Both the position numbers and the translations under genes were made by a program. Positions 17,424 through 25,628 of a stretch of 64,000 bases of DNA are shown here, piece by piece. The notes beneath the pieces are model-generated. The model ran no database searches. It was not told where the DNA came from and saw nothing but the letters and a program-made list of their open reading frames with translations. Origin of the DNA: Marinobacter sp. AC-23 (GTDB taxonomy: Bacteria > Pseudomonadota > Gammaproteobacteria > Pseudomonadales > Oleiphilaceae); the NCBI RefSeq assembly GCF_001858325.1, contig NZ_MBPP01000067.1, positions 62,001-126,000 of the forward strand, written 5' to 3'. Position 1 is the first letter of the stretch. Each line of letters begins with the position of its first letter.

Positions 17424-18034
17424 TGATCGAGCATTATATCAGTCTGCTTCTCAAGGCGATTTTCATTGAGAACATGGCGCTCGCGTTCTTCCTGGGAATG
17501 TGTACGTTTCTCGCTATTTCCAAGAAGATTGAAGCGGCCACAGGTCTTGGCATAGCGGTTGTTGTGGTTCTGACGTTGACAGTGCCGGTTAACAACCTGA
17601 TCTACAACAACATCCTTCGTGAAGGTGCGCTGGCTTGGGCGGGTTTGCCTGAGGTGGATCTGAGTTTCCTTGGCTTGATTACCTATATTGGCGTTATCGC
17701 AGCCATTGTGCAGATTATGGAAATGATTCTGGACAAATACATCCCGGCACTATACGCCGCACTGGGGGTGTTCCTGCCACTGATTACAGTGAACTGCGCG
17801 ATCCTGGGCGCTGCGCTGTTCATGGTGGAGCGGGACTATACGTTCGGTGAAAGTGTGGTTTATGGCTTTGGTGCTGGTGTGGGCTGGGCTCTGGCTATTA
17901 TTGCCTTGGCCGGTATCCGTGAAAAACTGAAGTACAGCGATGTTCCAGAAGGGCTGCGTGGCCTGGGTATCACCTTCATTACGGTTGGTTTGATGTCCCT
18001 TGGCTTTATGTCGTTCTCAGGGATTTCCCTGTAA
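17423..18034 (+). CDS. nqrE: Na+-NQR subunit E
   Basis: Partner of NqrD with six transmembrane helices in the opposite topology. Conserved features are the N-terminal IENMALAFFLGMCTFLA-type segment with Cys near residue 27 and VNCAILGAALFM with the second Cys, which is the iron-ligand pattern of the NqrD/E pair. 203 residues, family size. The gene overlaps nqrD by one base and is 37 bases before nqrF. Confidence 0.94.
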   Translation: MIEHYISLLLKAIFIENMALAFFLGMCTFLAISKKIEAATGLGIAVVVVLTLTVPVNNLIYNNILREGALAWAGLPEVDLSFLGLITYIGVIAAIVQIMEMILDKYIPALYAALGVFLPLITVNCAILGAALFMVERDYTFGESVVYGFGAGVGWALAIIALAGIREKLKYSDVPEGLRGLGITFITVGLMSLGFMSFSGISL

Positions 18035-18071
18035 TTCATCCGGTGATTCGGTTTAACGAAAAGGCGAGACC

Positions 18072-19298
18072 ATGTATACAGAAATAACACTTGGCGTGGT
18101 CATGTTCACCGTTATCGTTCTGGCGCTTGTGGCGATCATCCTCGCGGCGAGATCCAAACTGGTAAGCACCGGTGATGTGACTATCGAAATCAATGACGAT
18201 CCGGAACACACCGTGAAAACGGAAGCCGGTGGCAAGCTTCTGAGCACTCTGGCTGGCAGTGGCATTTTCCTGTCGTCAGCCTGTGGCGGCGGTGGTACCT
18301 GCGCGCAGTGCAAGTGTAAAGTGCTTGATGGCGGCGGCGCGATGCTTGCCACGGAAAAAACTCACTTTACCAATCGTGAAGAGAAGGAAGGCTGGCGCTT
18401 GTCGTGCCAGGTTCCGGTTAAGCAGGACATGCAAATTGAGGTGCCCGAAGAATTCTTCGGCGTTAAAAAGTGGGAGTGTGAAGTTGTCTCCAACCACAAC
18501 GTAGCCACCTTTATTAAGGAGTTGGTGCTGAAATTGCCAGAAGGCGAGGAAGTGGACTTCCGCGCTGGCGGTTATGTTCAACTTGAGTGCGCCCCTTACG
18601 AAATCAACTTCAAGGACTTTGATATTGAGGAAGAGTTCCATGGTGACTGGGACAAACTTGATATCTGGCGCTTCAAGGCGATCAACAAGGAAGAGACCAT
18701 CCGCGCATACTCCATGGCGAACTATCCGGAAGAGAAGGGCGTTCTAAAGTTCAACATCCGTATTGCTACGCCGCCTCCGGGCACGGACCACCTTCCGGGC
18801 ATCATGTCCAGTTATACGTTCAGCCTGAAGCCGGGTGACAAGGTCACGGTTATGGGGCCATTCGGTGAGTTCTTCGCCAAGAAGACCGAAGCGGAAATGG
18901 TGTTCATCGGCGGCGGTGCCGGCATGGCGCCTATGCGCTCTCATATCTTTGATCAGCTCAAGCGACTGAACTCGAAGCGCAAAATCACCTTCTGGTACGG
19001 TGCCCGAAGTGTCCGCGAGATGTTTTACGTGGAAGACTTCGACATGTTGGCCAATGAGAACGAGAACTTCGAGTGGCATGTTGCCTTGTCTGATGCACAG
19101 CCTGAAGACAACTGGGAAGGCCCTACGGGCTTTATCCATAACGTACTCTACGATAAATATCTGAAGGATCACCCCGCTCCTGAAGACTGCGAGTACTATA
19201 TGTGCGGCCCCCCTATTATGAACGCGTCTGTTATCAAGATGCTGAAAGATATGGGTGTTGAAGACGAAAATATTATGCTGGATGACTTCGGAGGTTAA
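18072..19298 (+). CDS. nqrF: Na+-NQR subunit F (NADH-oxidising)
   Basis: Electron entry subunit. It has one N-terminal transmembrane helix (about 5-25), a [2Fe-2S] ferredoxin domain with Cys at 71, 77, 80 and about 112 (ACGGGGTCAQC ... LSC), an FAD domain (IRAYSMANYPEEKG), and an NADH domain (FIGGGAGMAPMRSH; C-terminal EYYMCGPPIMN). 408 residues. NADH oxidation occurs at FAD in the cytoplasm and electrons pass through the iron-sulfur centre to the membrane subunits. All ligands are present, so the enzyme is predicted to be active. Confidence 0.95.
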   Translation: MYTEITLGVVMFTVIVLALVAIILAARSKLVSTGDVTIEINDDPEHTVKTEAGGKLLSTLAGSGIFLSSACGGGGTCAQCKCKVLDGGGAMLATEKTHFTNREEKEGWRLSCQVPVKQDMQIEVPEEFFGVKKWECEVVSNHNVATFIKELVLKLPEGEEVDFRAGGYVQLECAPYEINFKDFDIEEEFHGDWDKLDIWRFKAINKEETIRAYSMANYPEEKGVLKFNIRIATPPPGTDHLPGIMSSYTFSLKPGDKVTVMGPFGEFFAKKTEAEMVFIGGGAGMAPMRSHIFDQLKRLNSKRKITFWYGARSVREMFYVEDFDMLANENENFEWHVALSDAQPEDNWEGPTGFIHNVLYDKYLKDHPAPEDCEYYMCGPPIMNASVIKMLKDMGVEDENIMLDDFGG

Positions 19299-19307
19299 AC
19301 CTTTCAG

Positions 19308-20360
19308 ATGACATCCTGTATCTTACAACCCGCCCGGGTGGCTGCTGCCAGTGTCGTTATGATGCTGGCACTGGCGGCCCTGGCGGGTTGCTCGTTTCAG
19401 CCGGATGAGGAAGTCTGGGAAATCTCAGGGCCTGTTTTTGGAACCAGCTACCACATTAGCGTGGTTTTGCCCGAGGATCGGCAAAGGCTTGAAGCGCTGG
19501 CACAAGGCATAGACGACGCTCTTGAAGAGGTTGATGCATCCATGTCGACCTGGAGAGAAGATTCCGAGTTGTCAAAGCTGAACCGCCTTAAGGATCAGTC
19601 GGACTGGACTCCGGTTTCGGAATCCCTTTTTGAAGTACTGGCCAGATCGGATGAAATTTCACGGCTGACTGACGGTGCTTTCGATGTAACCATTGGGCCG
19701 GTGGTCAATCTTTGGGGCTTTGGCCCAGATGCACGGCCGGAACATGTTCCTTCAGATGAAGATCTTGCTCGTGCTTTAGCGTCAACGGGTTTTAAAAACC
19801 TGTCGCTACAGACGAACCCACCTGCAGTAAAAGCGTCCAAGACCCAGTACATTGATCTTTCGGCCATAGCAAAAGGTTATGGTGTGGATGTGGTCGCACG
19901 GTATCTCGATAGTGAGGGCGTAAAAGCTTACCTGGTGGAAATAGGTGGCGAAGTGCGCACTCAAGGGAAAAAGCCGAATGGCGGTGTGTGGAGGCTAGCC
20001 ATAGAGCAGCCAGCAGAAGGCGGTGAGCAAAAGGTAAGCCGCATCATTACGTTACCTTCCCGAGCCATGGCAACGTCCGGTGACTATCGGAACTATTACG
20101 AATCGGAAGGGCGCCGTTTCTCACATACAATAGACCCAGAGACTGGCAAACCGATAACGCATAATTTGGCGTCGGTAACTGTGATCACCGACGACAGCAT
20201 GAGTGCTGACGCATTGGCGACCGGTTTTACCGTTATGGGCTATGAGCGAGCGGCTGAGTTGGCCACGCGAGAGAACATAGCGGCCTATTTCATTGTCCGG
20301 ACGGAAAACGGGTTTGAGACTCATCAAACTCCGGCATTTTCGTCCTACATTACTCAGTAG
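19308..20360 (+). CDS. apbE: FAD:protein FMN transferase ApbE (lipoprotein)
   Basis: Attaches FMN through a phosphoester bond to Thr of NqrB and NqrC. The N-terminus is a lipoprotein signal ending LAALAGC, with the lipidated Cys at residue 28, so the enzyme works at the outer face of the inner membrane. Conserved segments: VFGTSYHISV, DASMSTWREDSELSKLN, DLSAIAKGYGVDVVA and MATSGDYRNYYE, HTIDPETGKP. It lies 9 bases after nqrF in the same run, which is the common arrangement for Nqr maturation genes. Confidence 0.93.
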   Translation: MTSCILQPARVAAASVVMMLALAALAGCSFQPDEEVWEISGPVFGTSYHISVVLPEDRQRLEALAQGIDDALEEVDASMSTWREDSELSKLNRLKDQSDWTPVSESLFEVLARSDEISRLTDGAFDVTIGPVVNLWGFGPDARPEHVPSDEDLARALASTGFKNLSLQTNPPAVKASKTQYIDLSAIAKGYGVDVVARYLDSEGVKAYLVEIGGEVRTQGKKPNGGVWRLAIEQPAEGGEQKVSRIITLPSRAMATSGDYRNYYESEGRRFSHTIDPETGKPITHNLASVTVITDDSMSADALATGFTVMGYERAAELATRENIAAYFIVRTENGFETHQTPAFSSYITQ

Positions 20361-20372
20361 GAGGTGGGCAAC

Positions 20373-20624
20373 ATGGGTACCTTTTTTTTGGTATTAGCAA
20401 TTGTGGTTTTGCTGGTAGCCGGTATGTCTGTCGGCGTTATTTTTGGTGGCAAGCCAATCAGTGGCACCTGCGGCGGTATAGGTGCACTGGGCATCAGCTC
20501 TTCCTGTGATATTTGTGGCGGTAACACCCAGAAGTGTGACGAGGAAAACCAGCGTGTGGCTTCTGCGACGGTAACGTCTGAGGAGTTGGCCTATGATGCG
20601 ACCACCTCTGGTCGTAAGCGGTAA
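20373..20624 (+). CDS. nqrM: Na+-NQR maturation protein NqrM
   Basis: Small membrane protein (83 residues from ATG 20373, which follows GGAGG at a good distance; the in-frame GTG at 20364 is less likely). One transmembrane helix at about 3-25 is followed by a Cys-rich tail: GTCGGIG, SSCDICGG and KCDEEN give four Cys. NqrM (DUF539) is needed for Na+-NQR assembly, probably by delivering iron to the NqrD/NqrE site. Its place 12 bases after apbE is the standard one. Confidence 0.9.
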   Translation: MGTFFLVLAIVVLLVAGMSVGVIFGGKPISGTCGGIGALGISSSCDICGGNTQKCDEENQRVASATVTSEELAYDATTSGRKR

Positions 20625-20689
20625 ACGTTGGCATTTTCAGAATAATCATAAATACTTTTTCACGACGTAGATAAGGAGTCACTGCGCGC

Positions 20690-22081
20690 ATGGCAGAACA
20701 TCATTACGACGTCGTCGTTATCGGTGCCGGACCTTCAGGTGAAGGTGCGGCAATGAATGCGACGAAGCATGGCAAGCGTGTTGCGATCGTTGAAGATAAG
20801 CCCACAGTGGGAGGCAACTGCACCCACTGGGGTACGATTCCTTCCAAGGCTTTGCGTCACTCGGTCAAACAGATCATTACCTTCAACACCAATCAAATGT
20901 TCCGGGATATTGGAGAGCCCCGTTGGTTCTCATTCCCCCGAGTGCTGCAAAGTGCTCAGAAAGTGATTGGTAAACAGGTAAAACAAAGAACCCAGTTCTA
21001 CTCTCGTAACCGCGTGGATCTGCTCAGGGGGCGCGCATCTTTTCTGGATGCGAACCGGCTTGAAATCCGTGGCAACAAATCCGTCGAAACACTGCACTTC
21101 AAGCAGGCCGTTGTCGCCACCGGTTCACGCCCTTATCTGCCACCGGATGTGGATTTCCGTCATCACCGGGTCTATAACTCCGACACCATACTCAACCTGT
21201 CCCACACACCGCGTACACTGATTATTTATGGTGCTGGCGTGATCGGCTCAGAATACGCATCTATATTTGCGGGTCTCGGCGTGAAGGTTGATCTGATCAA
21301 CCCGGGCAGTCGCTTGCTGTCGTTCCTCGACGATGAAATCTCGGATGCGCTGAGCTATCACCTGCGTAACAACGGCGTGTTGGTGCGGCACAATGAGCAG
21401 TACGAGTCGGTAGACGGAGACGAACATGGTGTTGTTCTCTCGTTGCAGTCAGGCAAGAAAATCCGTGCGGATGCATTTCTTTGGTGTAATGGCCGCAGTG
21501 GCAACACCGACAACTTAGGGCTTGAGAATATTGGTCTTACGCCCAACGGTCGCGGCCAGTTATCTATTGATGAGCATTATCGCACCGGGGTAGAAAACAT
21601 ATACGCCGCAGGTGATGTAATCGGGTGGCCGAGCCTGGCGAGTGCCGCTTATGATCAGGGGCGCTCTGCGTCTTCAGACATTGTTAATGATGATTACTTC
21701 CGGTTTGTATCAGATGTTCCAACAGGCATTTACACAATTCCGGAGATCAGTTCCGTAGGGCAAACCGAGCGGGAGTTAACCGCCGCTAAAGTGCCCTATG
21801 AAGTTGGGCAGGCATTTTTCAAAGATCTGGCCAGGGCGCAGATTACTGGTGAGCCTGTGGGTATGCTGAAAATCCTGTTCCACCGCGAGACCCGGCAGAT
21901 ACTGGGCATCCACTGTTTCGGAGACCAGGCCGCTGAGATCGTCCACATCGGTCAGGCCATCATGAACCAAAAAGGTGAGGCTAACTCGCTGAACTACTTT
22001 ATCAACACAACCTTTAACTACCCGACCATGGCAGAAGCTTATCGCGTAGCTGCGTTGAATGGCCTTAACCGGATCTTCTAA
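20690..22081 (+). CDS. sthA: Soluble pyridine nucleotide transhydrogenase SthA
   Basis: FAD flavoprotein that moves hydride between NADPH and NAD, balancing the two pools in the cytoplasm. It belongs to the lipoamide dehydrogenase fold but has the SthA variant of the active site, CTHWGTIPSKALRHSV, with a single Cys and no redox disulfide. FAD motif VVIGAGPSGEGAA at the N-terminus, NAD motif IYGAGVIGSEYASIFA near 180-195, C-terminal dimerisation domain HCFGDQAAEIVHIGQA. 463 residues, family size. It follows nqrM by 65 bases, as in Pseudomonas, which links transhydrogenase and NADH oxidation. A hairpin spans its stop codon. Confidence 0.95.
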   Translation: MAEHHYDVVVIGAGPSGEGAAMNATKHGKRVAIVEDKPTVGGNCTHWGTIPSKALRHSVKQIITFNTNQMFRDIGEPRWFSFPRVLQSAQKVIGKQVKQRTQFYSRNRVDLLRGRASFLDANRLEIRGNKSVETLHFKQAVVATGSRPYLPPDVDFRHHRVYNSDTILNLSHTPRTLIIYGAGVIGSEYASIFAGLGVKVDLINPGSRLLSFLDDEISDALSYHLRNNGVLVRHNEQYESVDGDEHGVVLSLQSGKKIRADAFLWCNGRSGNTDNLGLENIGLTPNGRGQLSIDEHYRTGVENIYAAGDVIGWPSLASAAYDQGRSASSDIVNDDYFRFVSDVPTGIYTIPEISSVGQTERELTAAKVPYEVGQAFFKDLARAQITGEPVGMLKILFHRETRQILGIHCFGDQAAEIVHIGQAIMNQKGEANSLNYFINTTFNYPTMAEAYRVAALNGLNRIF

Positions 22082-22092
22082 CTGGTTAAGGC
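22062..22092. terminator. Hairpin over the sthA stop codon, between convergent genes
   Basis: Perfect 9-bp inverted repeat GCCTTAACC (22062-22070) / GGTTAAGGC (22084-22092) with a 13-base loop holding the sthA TAA. The convergent gdpD ends at 22095. No T-run on either strand. Another inverted repeat, GGCGGGTA (22101-22108) / TACCCGCC (22118-22125), lies just inside gdpD. Confidence 0.45.
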
Positions 22093-22094
22093 GC

Positions 22095-22889
22095 TCAGCT
22101 GGCGGGTAGCGCCTCGTTACCCGCCGTCATGCACTCCTGGCGATCAGGCAGCGATATTGTCGAGCGTGCGCGGTTGTCGAAGAACATCTGCGTACTAGTG
22201 GGGTAGTCTGTGATGATGCTGTCTACGCCGATAGCCTCAAGCCGAAGCATGTCTTGAATACGATTAACGGTCCAGCACGACACATGCATATCCTTTCGAT
22301 GAGCAGCCTCCACAATTTCTGGCGAACATATTTTCCAGTTGATACACAGGTACTTGCAGCCCAGGCGGGTTGCTAGCCCCAGCGGTCTCGGGAATCGTCG
22401 CTCTGATACCAATCCTGTGCGAATGCGCTTATTTCTTCGGCGCATTTCTTTCAGAAACCAGGTATCTGCAGACGTGATTGCTACCGTTTGGAACAGGTTT
22501 CGGCTTTGGATTATTTCCGTTAACCGGTTGCCCAGAACATTCAACCTGGCGCGGGTATCCTTTTTTACCTCAAGCTGGAAATGCTCCACATCACCAAACT
22601 GATCCAGTAGCTGTTCCAGCTCTGGGATGCCTGTTTTTTCGGGCCATGGGCTGGTATTGCGACGAGCGTCCATTTGGCTAAGCTCAGCCGCCGAATACTG
22701 GCCCACGCTGCCTTTATGACCGGTTGTGCGGTCTGTGGTCAGATCGTGTACCAGAACGGGCTTGCCATCTTTAGACAGCACCAAATCCAGCTCAAAGTGC
22801 CGAACACCCTGTCGGTAGGCGTGCCTGAATCCGGGCAGGGTGTTTTCTGGGGCTTCCCCTTTAGCGCCGCGGTGTCCGTAGACGATCAT
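22095..22889 (-). CDS. Glycerophosphodiester phosphodiesterase
   Basis: GDPD-family enzyme that hydrolyses glycerophosphodiesters from phospholipid turnover to glycerol-3-phosphate and an alcohol. The active-site pattern is complete: YGHRGAKGEAPENT at the N-terminus, ELDLVLSKDGKPVLVHD near 36-52, and QLEVKKD near 105. No signal peptide, so the enzyme is cytoplasmic (UgpQ-like), 264 residues. The start ATG overlaps the DAHP synthase stop by four bases, so the two are transcribed together. Confidence 0.9.
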   Translation of the reverse strand: MIVYGHRGAKGEAPENTLPGFRHAYRQGVRHFELDLVLSKDGKPVLVHDLTTDRTTGHKGSVGQYSAAELSQMDARRNTSPWPEKTGIPELEQLLDQFGDVEHFQLEVKKDTRARLNVLGNRLTEIIQSRNLFQTVAITSADTWFLKEMRRRNKRIRTGLVSERRFPRPLGLATRLGCKYLCINWKICSPEIVEAAHRKDMHVSCWTVNRIQDMLRLEAIGVDSIITDYPTSTQMFFDNRARSTISLPDRQECMTAGNEALPAS

Positions 22890-24013
22890 TCGGGTGCTTC
22901 ACCTTTTAAACGTTGGTAAATGGCCTGGCGTTTGTTCCAGGTGTCGTGGCACAGATGTATATCTTCCAGGTAGGCTGGTAATTCGGTCATCAGCAGCGCC
23001 TGGGGCCCGTCTACAAGGGCTTTCTCAGGCTTGGGGTGGAAGTCCACCAGCACCATGTTAGCGCCCGCGATCACGCCTTGTGCGGTGGCATGCATTACAT
23101 CCAGAATGCCATCTGGCGACTTCTCACGGGTACCTACTGAGTGAGACGGGTCGATGCACACAGGCATGCGTGTGAGCCGCTTAACTGCCGGTACGTGGGC
23201 AAAGTCCACCATGTTACGGTGGGGCTGACCTGCTTCGGTTTTCATACCGCGAAGGCAAAAAATAACGTTCGCGTTACCTTCGCTGGCCAGATATTCCGCC
23301 GCATTCAAGGATTCGTTCAACGTAATGCCAAACCCGCGCTTGAGCAGAACCGGGTAGGTGCTTTGACGCCCGATAGCCTTTAGAAGTTCAAAGTTCTGTG
23401 TATTTCGGGTGCCTACCTGAAGCATAACGCCCGTTGGTCTCCCGAGTTTTTCCAGGCATCTGTCGATTTCTTCAATATGGCTTTCATGGGTAATTTCCAT
23501 GGCAACCACTTTAATGCCGTGTTTGCCGGCCTTCTCAAACACCCAGGGCAAGCAGCCCTTGCCATGCCCCTGAAACGAATAGGGATTGGTGCGCGGCTTG
23601 TAAGCGCCCATGCGAGTGCAAACCTGGCCGTTTTCTTCCAGAGCCTTCAGCATCATTTCAACATGTTCAGGCACATCAACAGCGCAAAGCCCAGCAAAAA
23701 TATTGAGGTTGGATTGGTTGAAGTCGACACCGTTATAGCTGAAACCCGTTTGCCGGTTATCATCTCGGTGGCGCCCCAGAATACGATAGTCGTCGGATAT
23801 TCGGATGGCACGTTCGACAGCAGGCAAGGCCTCGATGTCCCCCATGTCGAGCGGCTTGGTGTCGCCCAGCAGGTATATCTCAGTCAACCGCTGGCTAACA
23901 CCCTGAATCTCGTGTACCCGCACTGTCACACCTGGAAGGTTTTCCAGGTAATGCATTGTCTGGCGATAGGCTTCGCTGTCCAGCGGAGTATTGGGGTGAA
24001 GAATGGCTAACAT
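22886..24013 (-). CDS. 3-deoxy-7-phosphoheptulonate (DAHP) synthase, type I-beta-like
   Basis: Joins phosphoenolpyruvate and erythrose-4-phosphate in the first step of the shikimate pathway. The catalytic barrel begins near residue 95 (NIFAGLCAVDVPEHVEMM) after an N-terminal domain of about 90 residues resembling the FLD/ACT-type extension of the I-beta group; KPRTNPYSFQGHG, QVGTRNTQN, LLKRGFG, CIDPSHSVGTREK and MVLVDFHPKPEKALVDG are family signatures. The usual Gly-Pro/Cys metal site pattern is atypical here (GLCAVD instead of AGPCSVE), so a related aldolase activity is possible. It heads a two-gene unit with gdpD. 375 residues. Confidence 0.78.
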   Translation of the reverse strand: MLAILHPNTPLDSEAYRQTMHYLENLPGVTVRVHEIQGVSQRLTEIYLLGDTKPLDMGDIEALPAVERAIRISDDYRILGRHRDDNRQTGFSYNGVDFNQSNLNIFAGLCAVDVPEHVEMMLKALEENGQVCTRMGAYKPRTNPYSFQGHGKGCLPWVFEKAGKHGIKVVAMEITHESHIEEIDRCLEKLGRPTGVMLQVGTRNTQNFELLKAIGRQSTYPVLLKRGFGITLNESLNAAEYLASEGNANVIFCLRGMKTEAGQPHRNMVDFAHVPAVKRLTRMPVCIDPSHSVGTREKSPDGILDVMHATAQGVIAGANMVLVDFHPKPEKALVDGPQALLMTELPAYLEDIHLCHDTWNKRQAIYQRLKGEAPE

Positions 24014-24037
24014 GCTGTCTCCTTTGCTATGTGCAGG

Positions 24038-24487
24038 CTAAGAACGTGCGCTCTCTGCTCTATGCCGCGCCTGCATGAATTCCCGGTGATTAAGATGCAG
24101 CAAATCGGCGATACGGCGAATAAGGTGTTCTTCGTACTTATCGATGCGGTTGTCCGCAAGAGCAACGAGCCAAATGCTTTCCAGTAGCGCCTGTTTGCCT
24201 TCTTGGTCCAGGGATTCGTTTATTTGCTCGGTAAACTCATAAAGGGACGTTGCATCCGCTGCCTTATCCAACGCACTGTTAAGAATCTCTTTTGCTTCTT
24301 CACGAGTTACCTGGTGGGCGTTCACTGCGCAGTCTACTATGGCTTGCAGTTCGCGCTCATCTTCATCACTATCCACCTGCGAAAGCTGAACCATCAGAGC
24401 AGTTGCAGCGATCGCAAGCTGGCGGGCGTCGGGTTTATGATGCTCCGTTTCCGGTGCACTAAACAGTTTTTTAAGGCTTTCAATCAT
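24038..24487 (-). CDS. TerB-like acidic helical protein
   Basis: 149 residues, helical and acidic. The repeated pattern VQLSQVDSDEDERELQAI and LVALADNRIDKYEEHLIRRIADLL is that of the TerB/DjlA-N domain family (COG4103), which often contains EF-hand-like acidic loops. The biochemical role of this family is poorly known; despite the tellurite name there is no ter operon here. It sits between the DAHP synthase gene (24 bases downstream) and tal (upstream) on the same strand. Confidence 0.75.
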   Translation of the reverse strand: MIESLKKLFSAPETEHHKPDARQLAIAATALMVQLSQVDSDEDERELQAIVDCAVNAHQVTREEAKEILNSALDKAADATSLYEFTEQINESLDQEGKQALLESIWLVALADNRIDKYEEHLIRRIADLLHLNHREFMQARHRAESARS

Positions 24488-24519
24488 AATCTGACACGGT
24501 CACTGTGGTGCGTTGAAAA

Positions 24520-25488
24520 TCAAGCCGCTTTGCTGGCCAATTGCCGAACCTGGCTCTCCAGTTCTATCTGGTCGTTGGTAAAACGACGTATGCCGTCAGC
24601 CAGTTTTTCGGTGGCCATGGCATCTTCGTTGGACTCCCAGCGAAACAGCTTTTCATCCAGGGTCCCGAAGCCGTCCGAAGACGTCGCGCCGGCCGGCGAG
24701 AGCTGTTGCTCCAAGCTTCCACTATCGTCCTTTAATTCCTGCAGTAAGGCGGGGCTGATGGTGAGCCGGTCACAACCTGCCAGCATTTCGATTTCCCCGA
24801 TATTGCGAAAACTCGCACCCATAACCACCGTGCTGTAACCATGAGCCTTGTAGTAGTTGTAGATACGGGCGACGGACAGCACGCCGGGGTCTTCTGCGGC
24901 AGGAAAGCACTCGCGGCCACTGTTAGCTAGGTGCCAGTCCAGAATACGCCCTACAAACGGCGAGATCAGGAATGCGCCCGCCTGGGCACAAGCCGCCGCC
25001 TGTACAAATGAAAATAGAAGCGTGAGGTTGCAGTGAATACCTTCCTGCTCAAGTACCTCTGCGGCACGAATACCTTCCCAGGTAGACGCAATCTTGATCA
25101 GAACCCGGCTGGTGTCCACGCCCTGCTGGTCGTAGAGTTCTATCAGTCGACGTGCCCGCCTGAGCGTAGCCTCGGTATCAAATGACAAGCGCGCATCCAC
25201 TTCGGTAGAAACCACACCCGGTACCAGGTTGAGTATTTTCTGGCCCGCCAGAACAGCCAGCATATCGGTTGCCAGGGTTAGCTGCTCAGCATCCGAACCA
25301 CCCTGTTTGCGCGCCATGGCGACGGCTCTTTCAAGCATTGGCCGATAGGCATCGGAGGCGGCTGCTTTGAGCAACAGTGACGGGTTAGTGGTGGCATCTT
25401 GGGGGCGCCACTGGGCGATGGCATCGATATCGCCGGTATCTGCCACTACCGTGGTCATGGCTTTCAGTTGCTCGAGCTTGTTGGTCAT
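24520..25488 (-). CDS. tal: Transaldolase
   Basis: Pentose phosphate enzyme that transfers dihydroxyacetone units between sugar phosphates. Residues from the chosen ATG at 25488 begin MTNKLEQLKAMTTVVADTGD, the standard TalB start; 322 residues. Seen: DATTNPSLLL, the Schiff-base Lys in RVLIKIASTWEGI, ISPFVGRILDW and VMGASFRN. A longer in-frame reading from 25530 would run into the probable promoter. A perfect palindrome lies 39 bases upstream. A product of this pathway, erythrose-4-phosphate, feeds the DAHP synthase encoded two genes downstream. Confidence 0.93.
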   Translation of the reverse strand: MTNKLEQLKAMTTVVADTGDIDAIAQWRPQDATTNPSLLLKAAASDAYRPMLERAVAMARKQGGSDAEQLTLATDMLAVLAGQKILNLVPGVVSTEVDARLSFDTEATLRRARRLIELYDQQGVDTSRVLIKIASTWEGIRAAEVLEQEGIHCNLTLLFSFVQAAACAQAGAFLISPFVGRILDWHLANSGRECFPAAEDPGVLSVARIYNYYKAHGYSTVVMGASFRNIGEIEMLAGCDRLTISPALLQELKDDSGSLEQQLSPAGATSSDGFGTLDEKLFRWESNEDAMATEKLADGIRRFTNDQIELESQVRQLASKAA

Positions 25489-25526
25489 TCGTATGGTCGT
25501 CCCGATTGATATTTTTATCAGCACAT

Positions 25527-25543
25527 CCACATCCCGGATGTGG
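25527..25543. promoter_or_regulatory. Perfect 17-base palindrome upstream of tal (possible operator)
   Basis: CCACATCC-C-GGATGTGG. On the minus strand it follows a weak promoter-like pair (TTGCAG, 16 bases, CATAAC), so it would sit around the transcription start of tal. The binding protein is not recognised. Confidence 0.4.
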
Positions 25544-25628
25544 GTTATGCTTCTACAATAACGGGCTGCAAGGGCAGGAACAAGACAGCAAATCGTAAGG
25601 TTTTGGCAATAGAGCGTTAACCTTGTGG

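Noticed and set aside
22101..22125. Hairpin GGCGGGTA / TACCCGCC as a terminator of gdpD
   Set aside because: It lies inside the coding sequence of gdpD and has no T-run; listed only as a remark.
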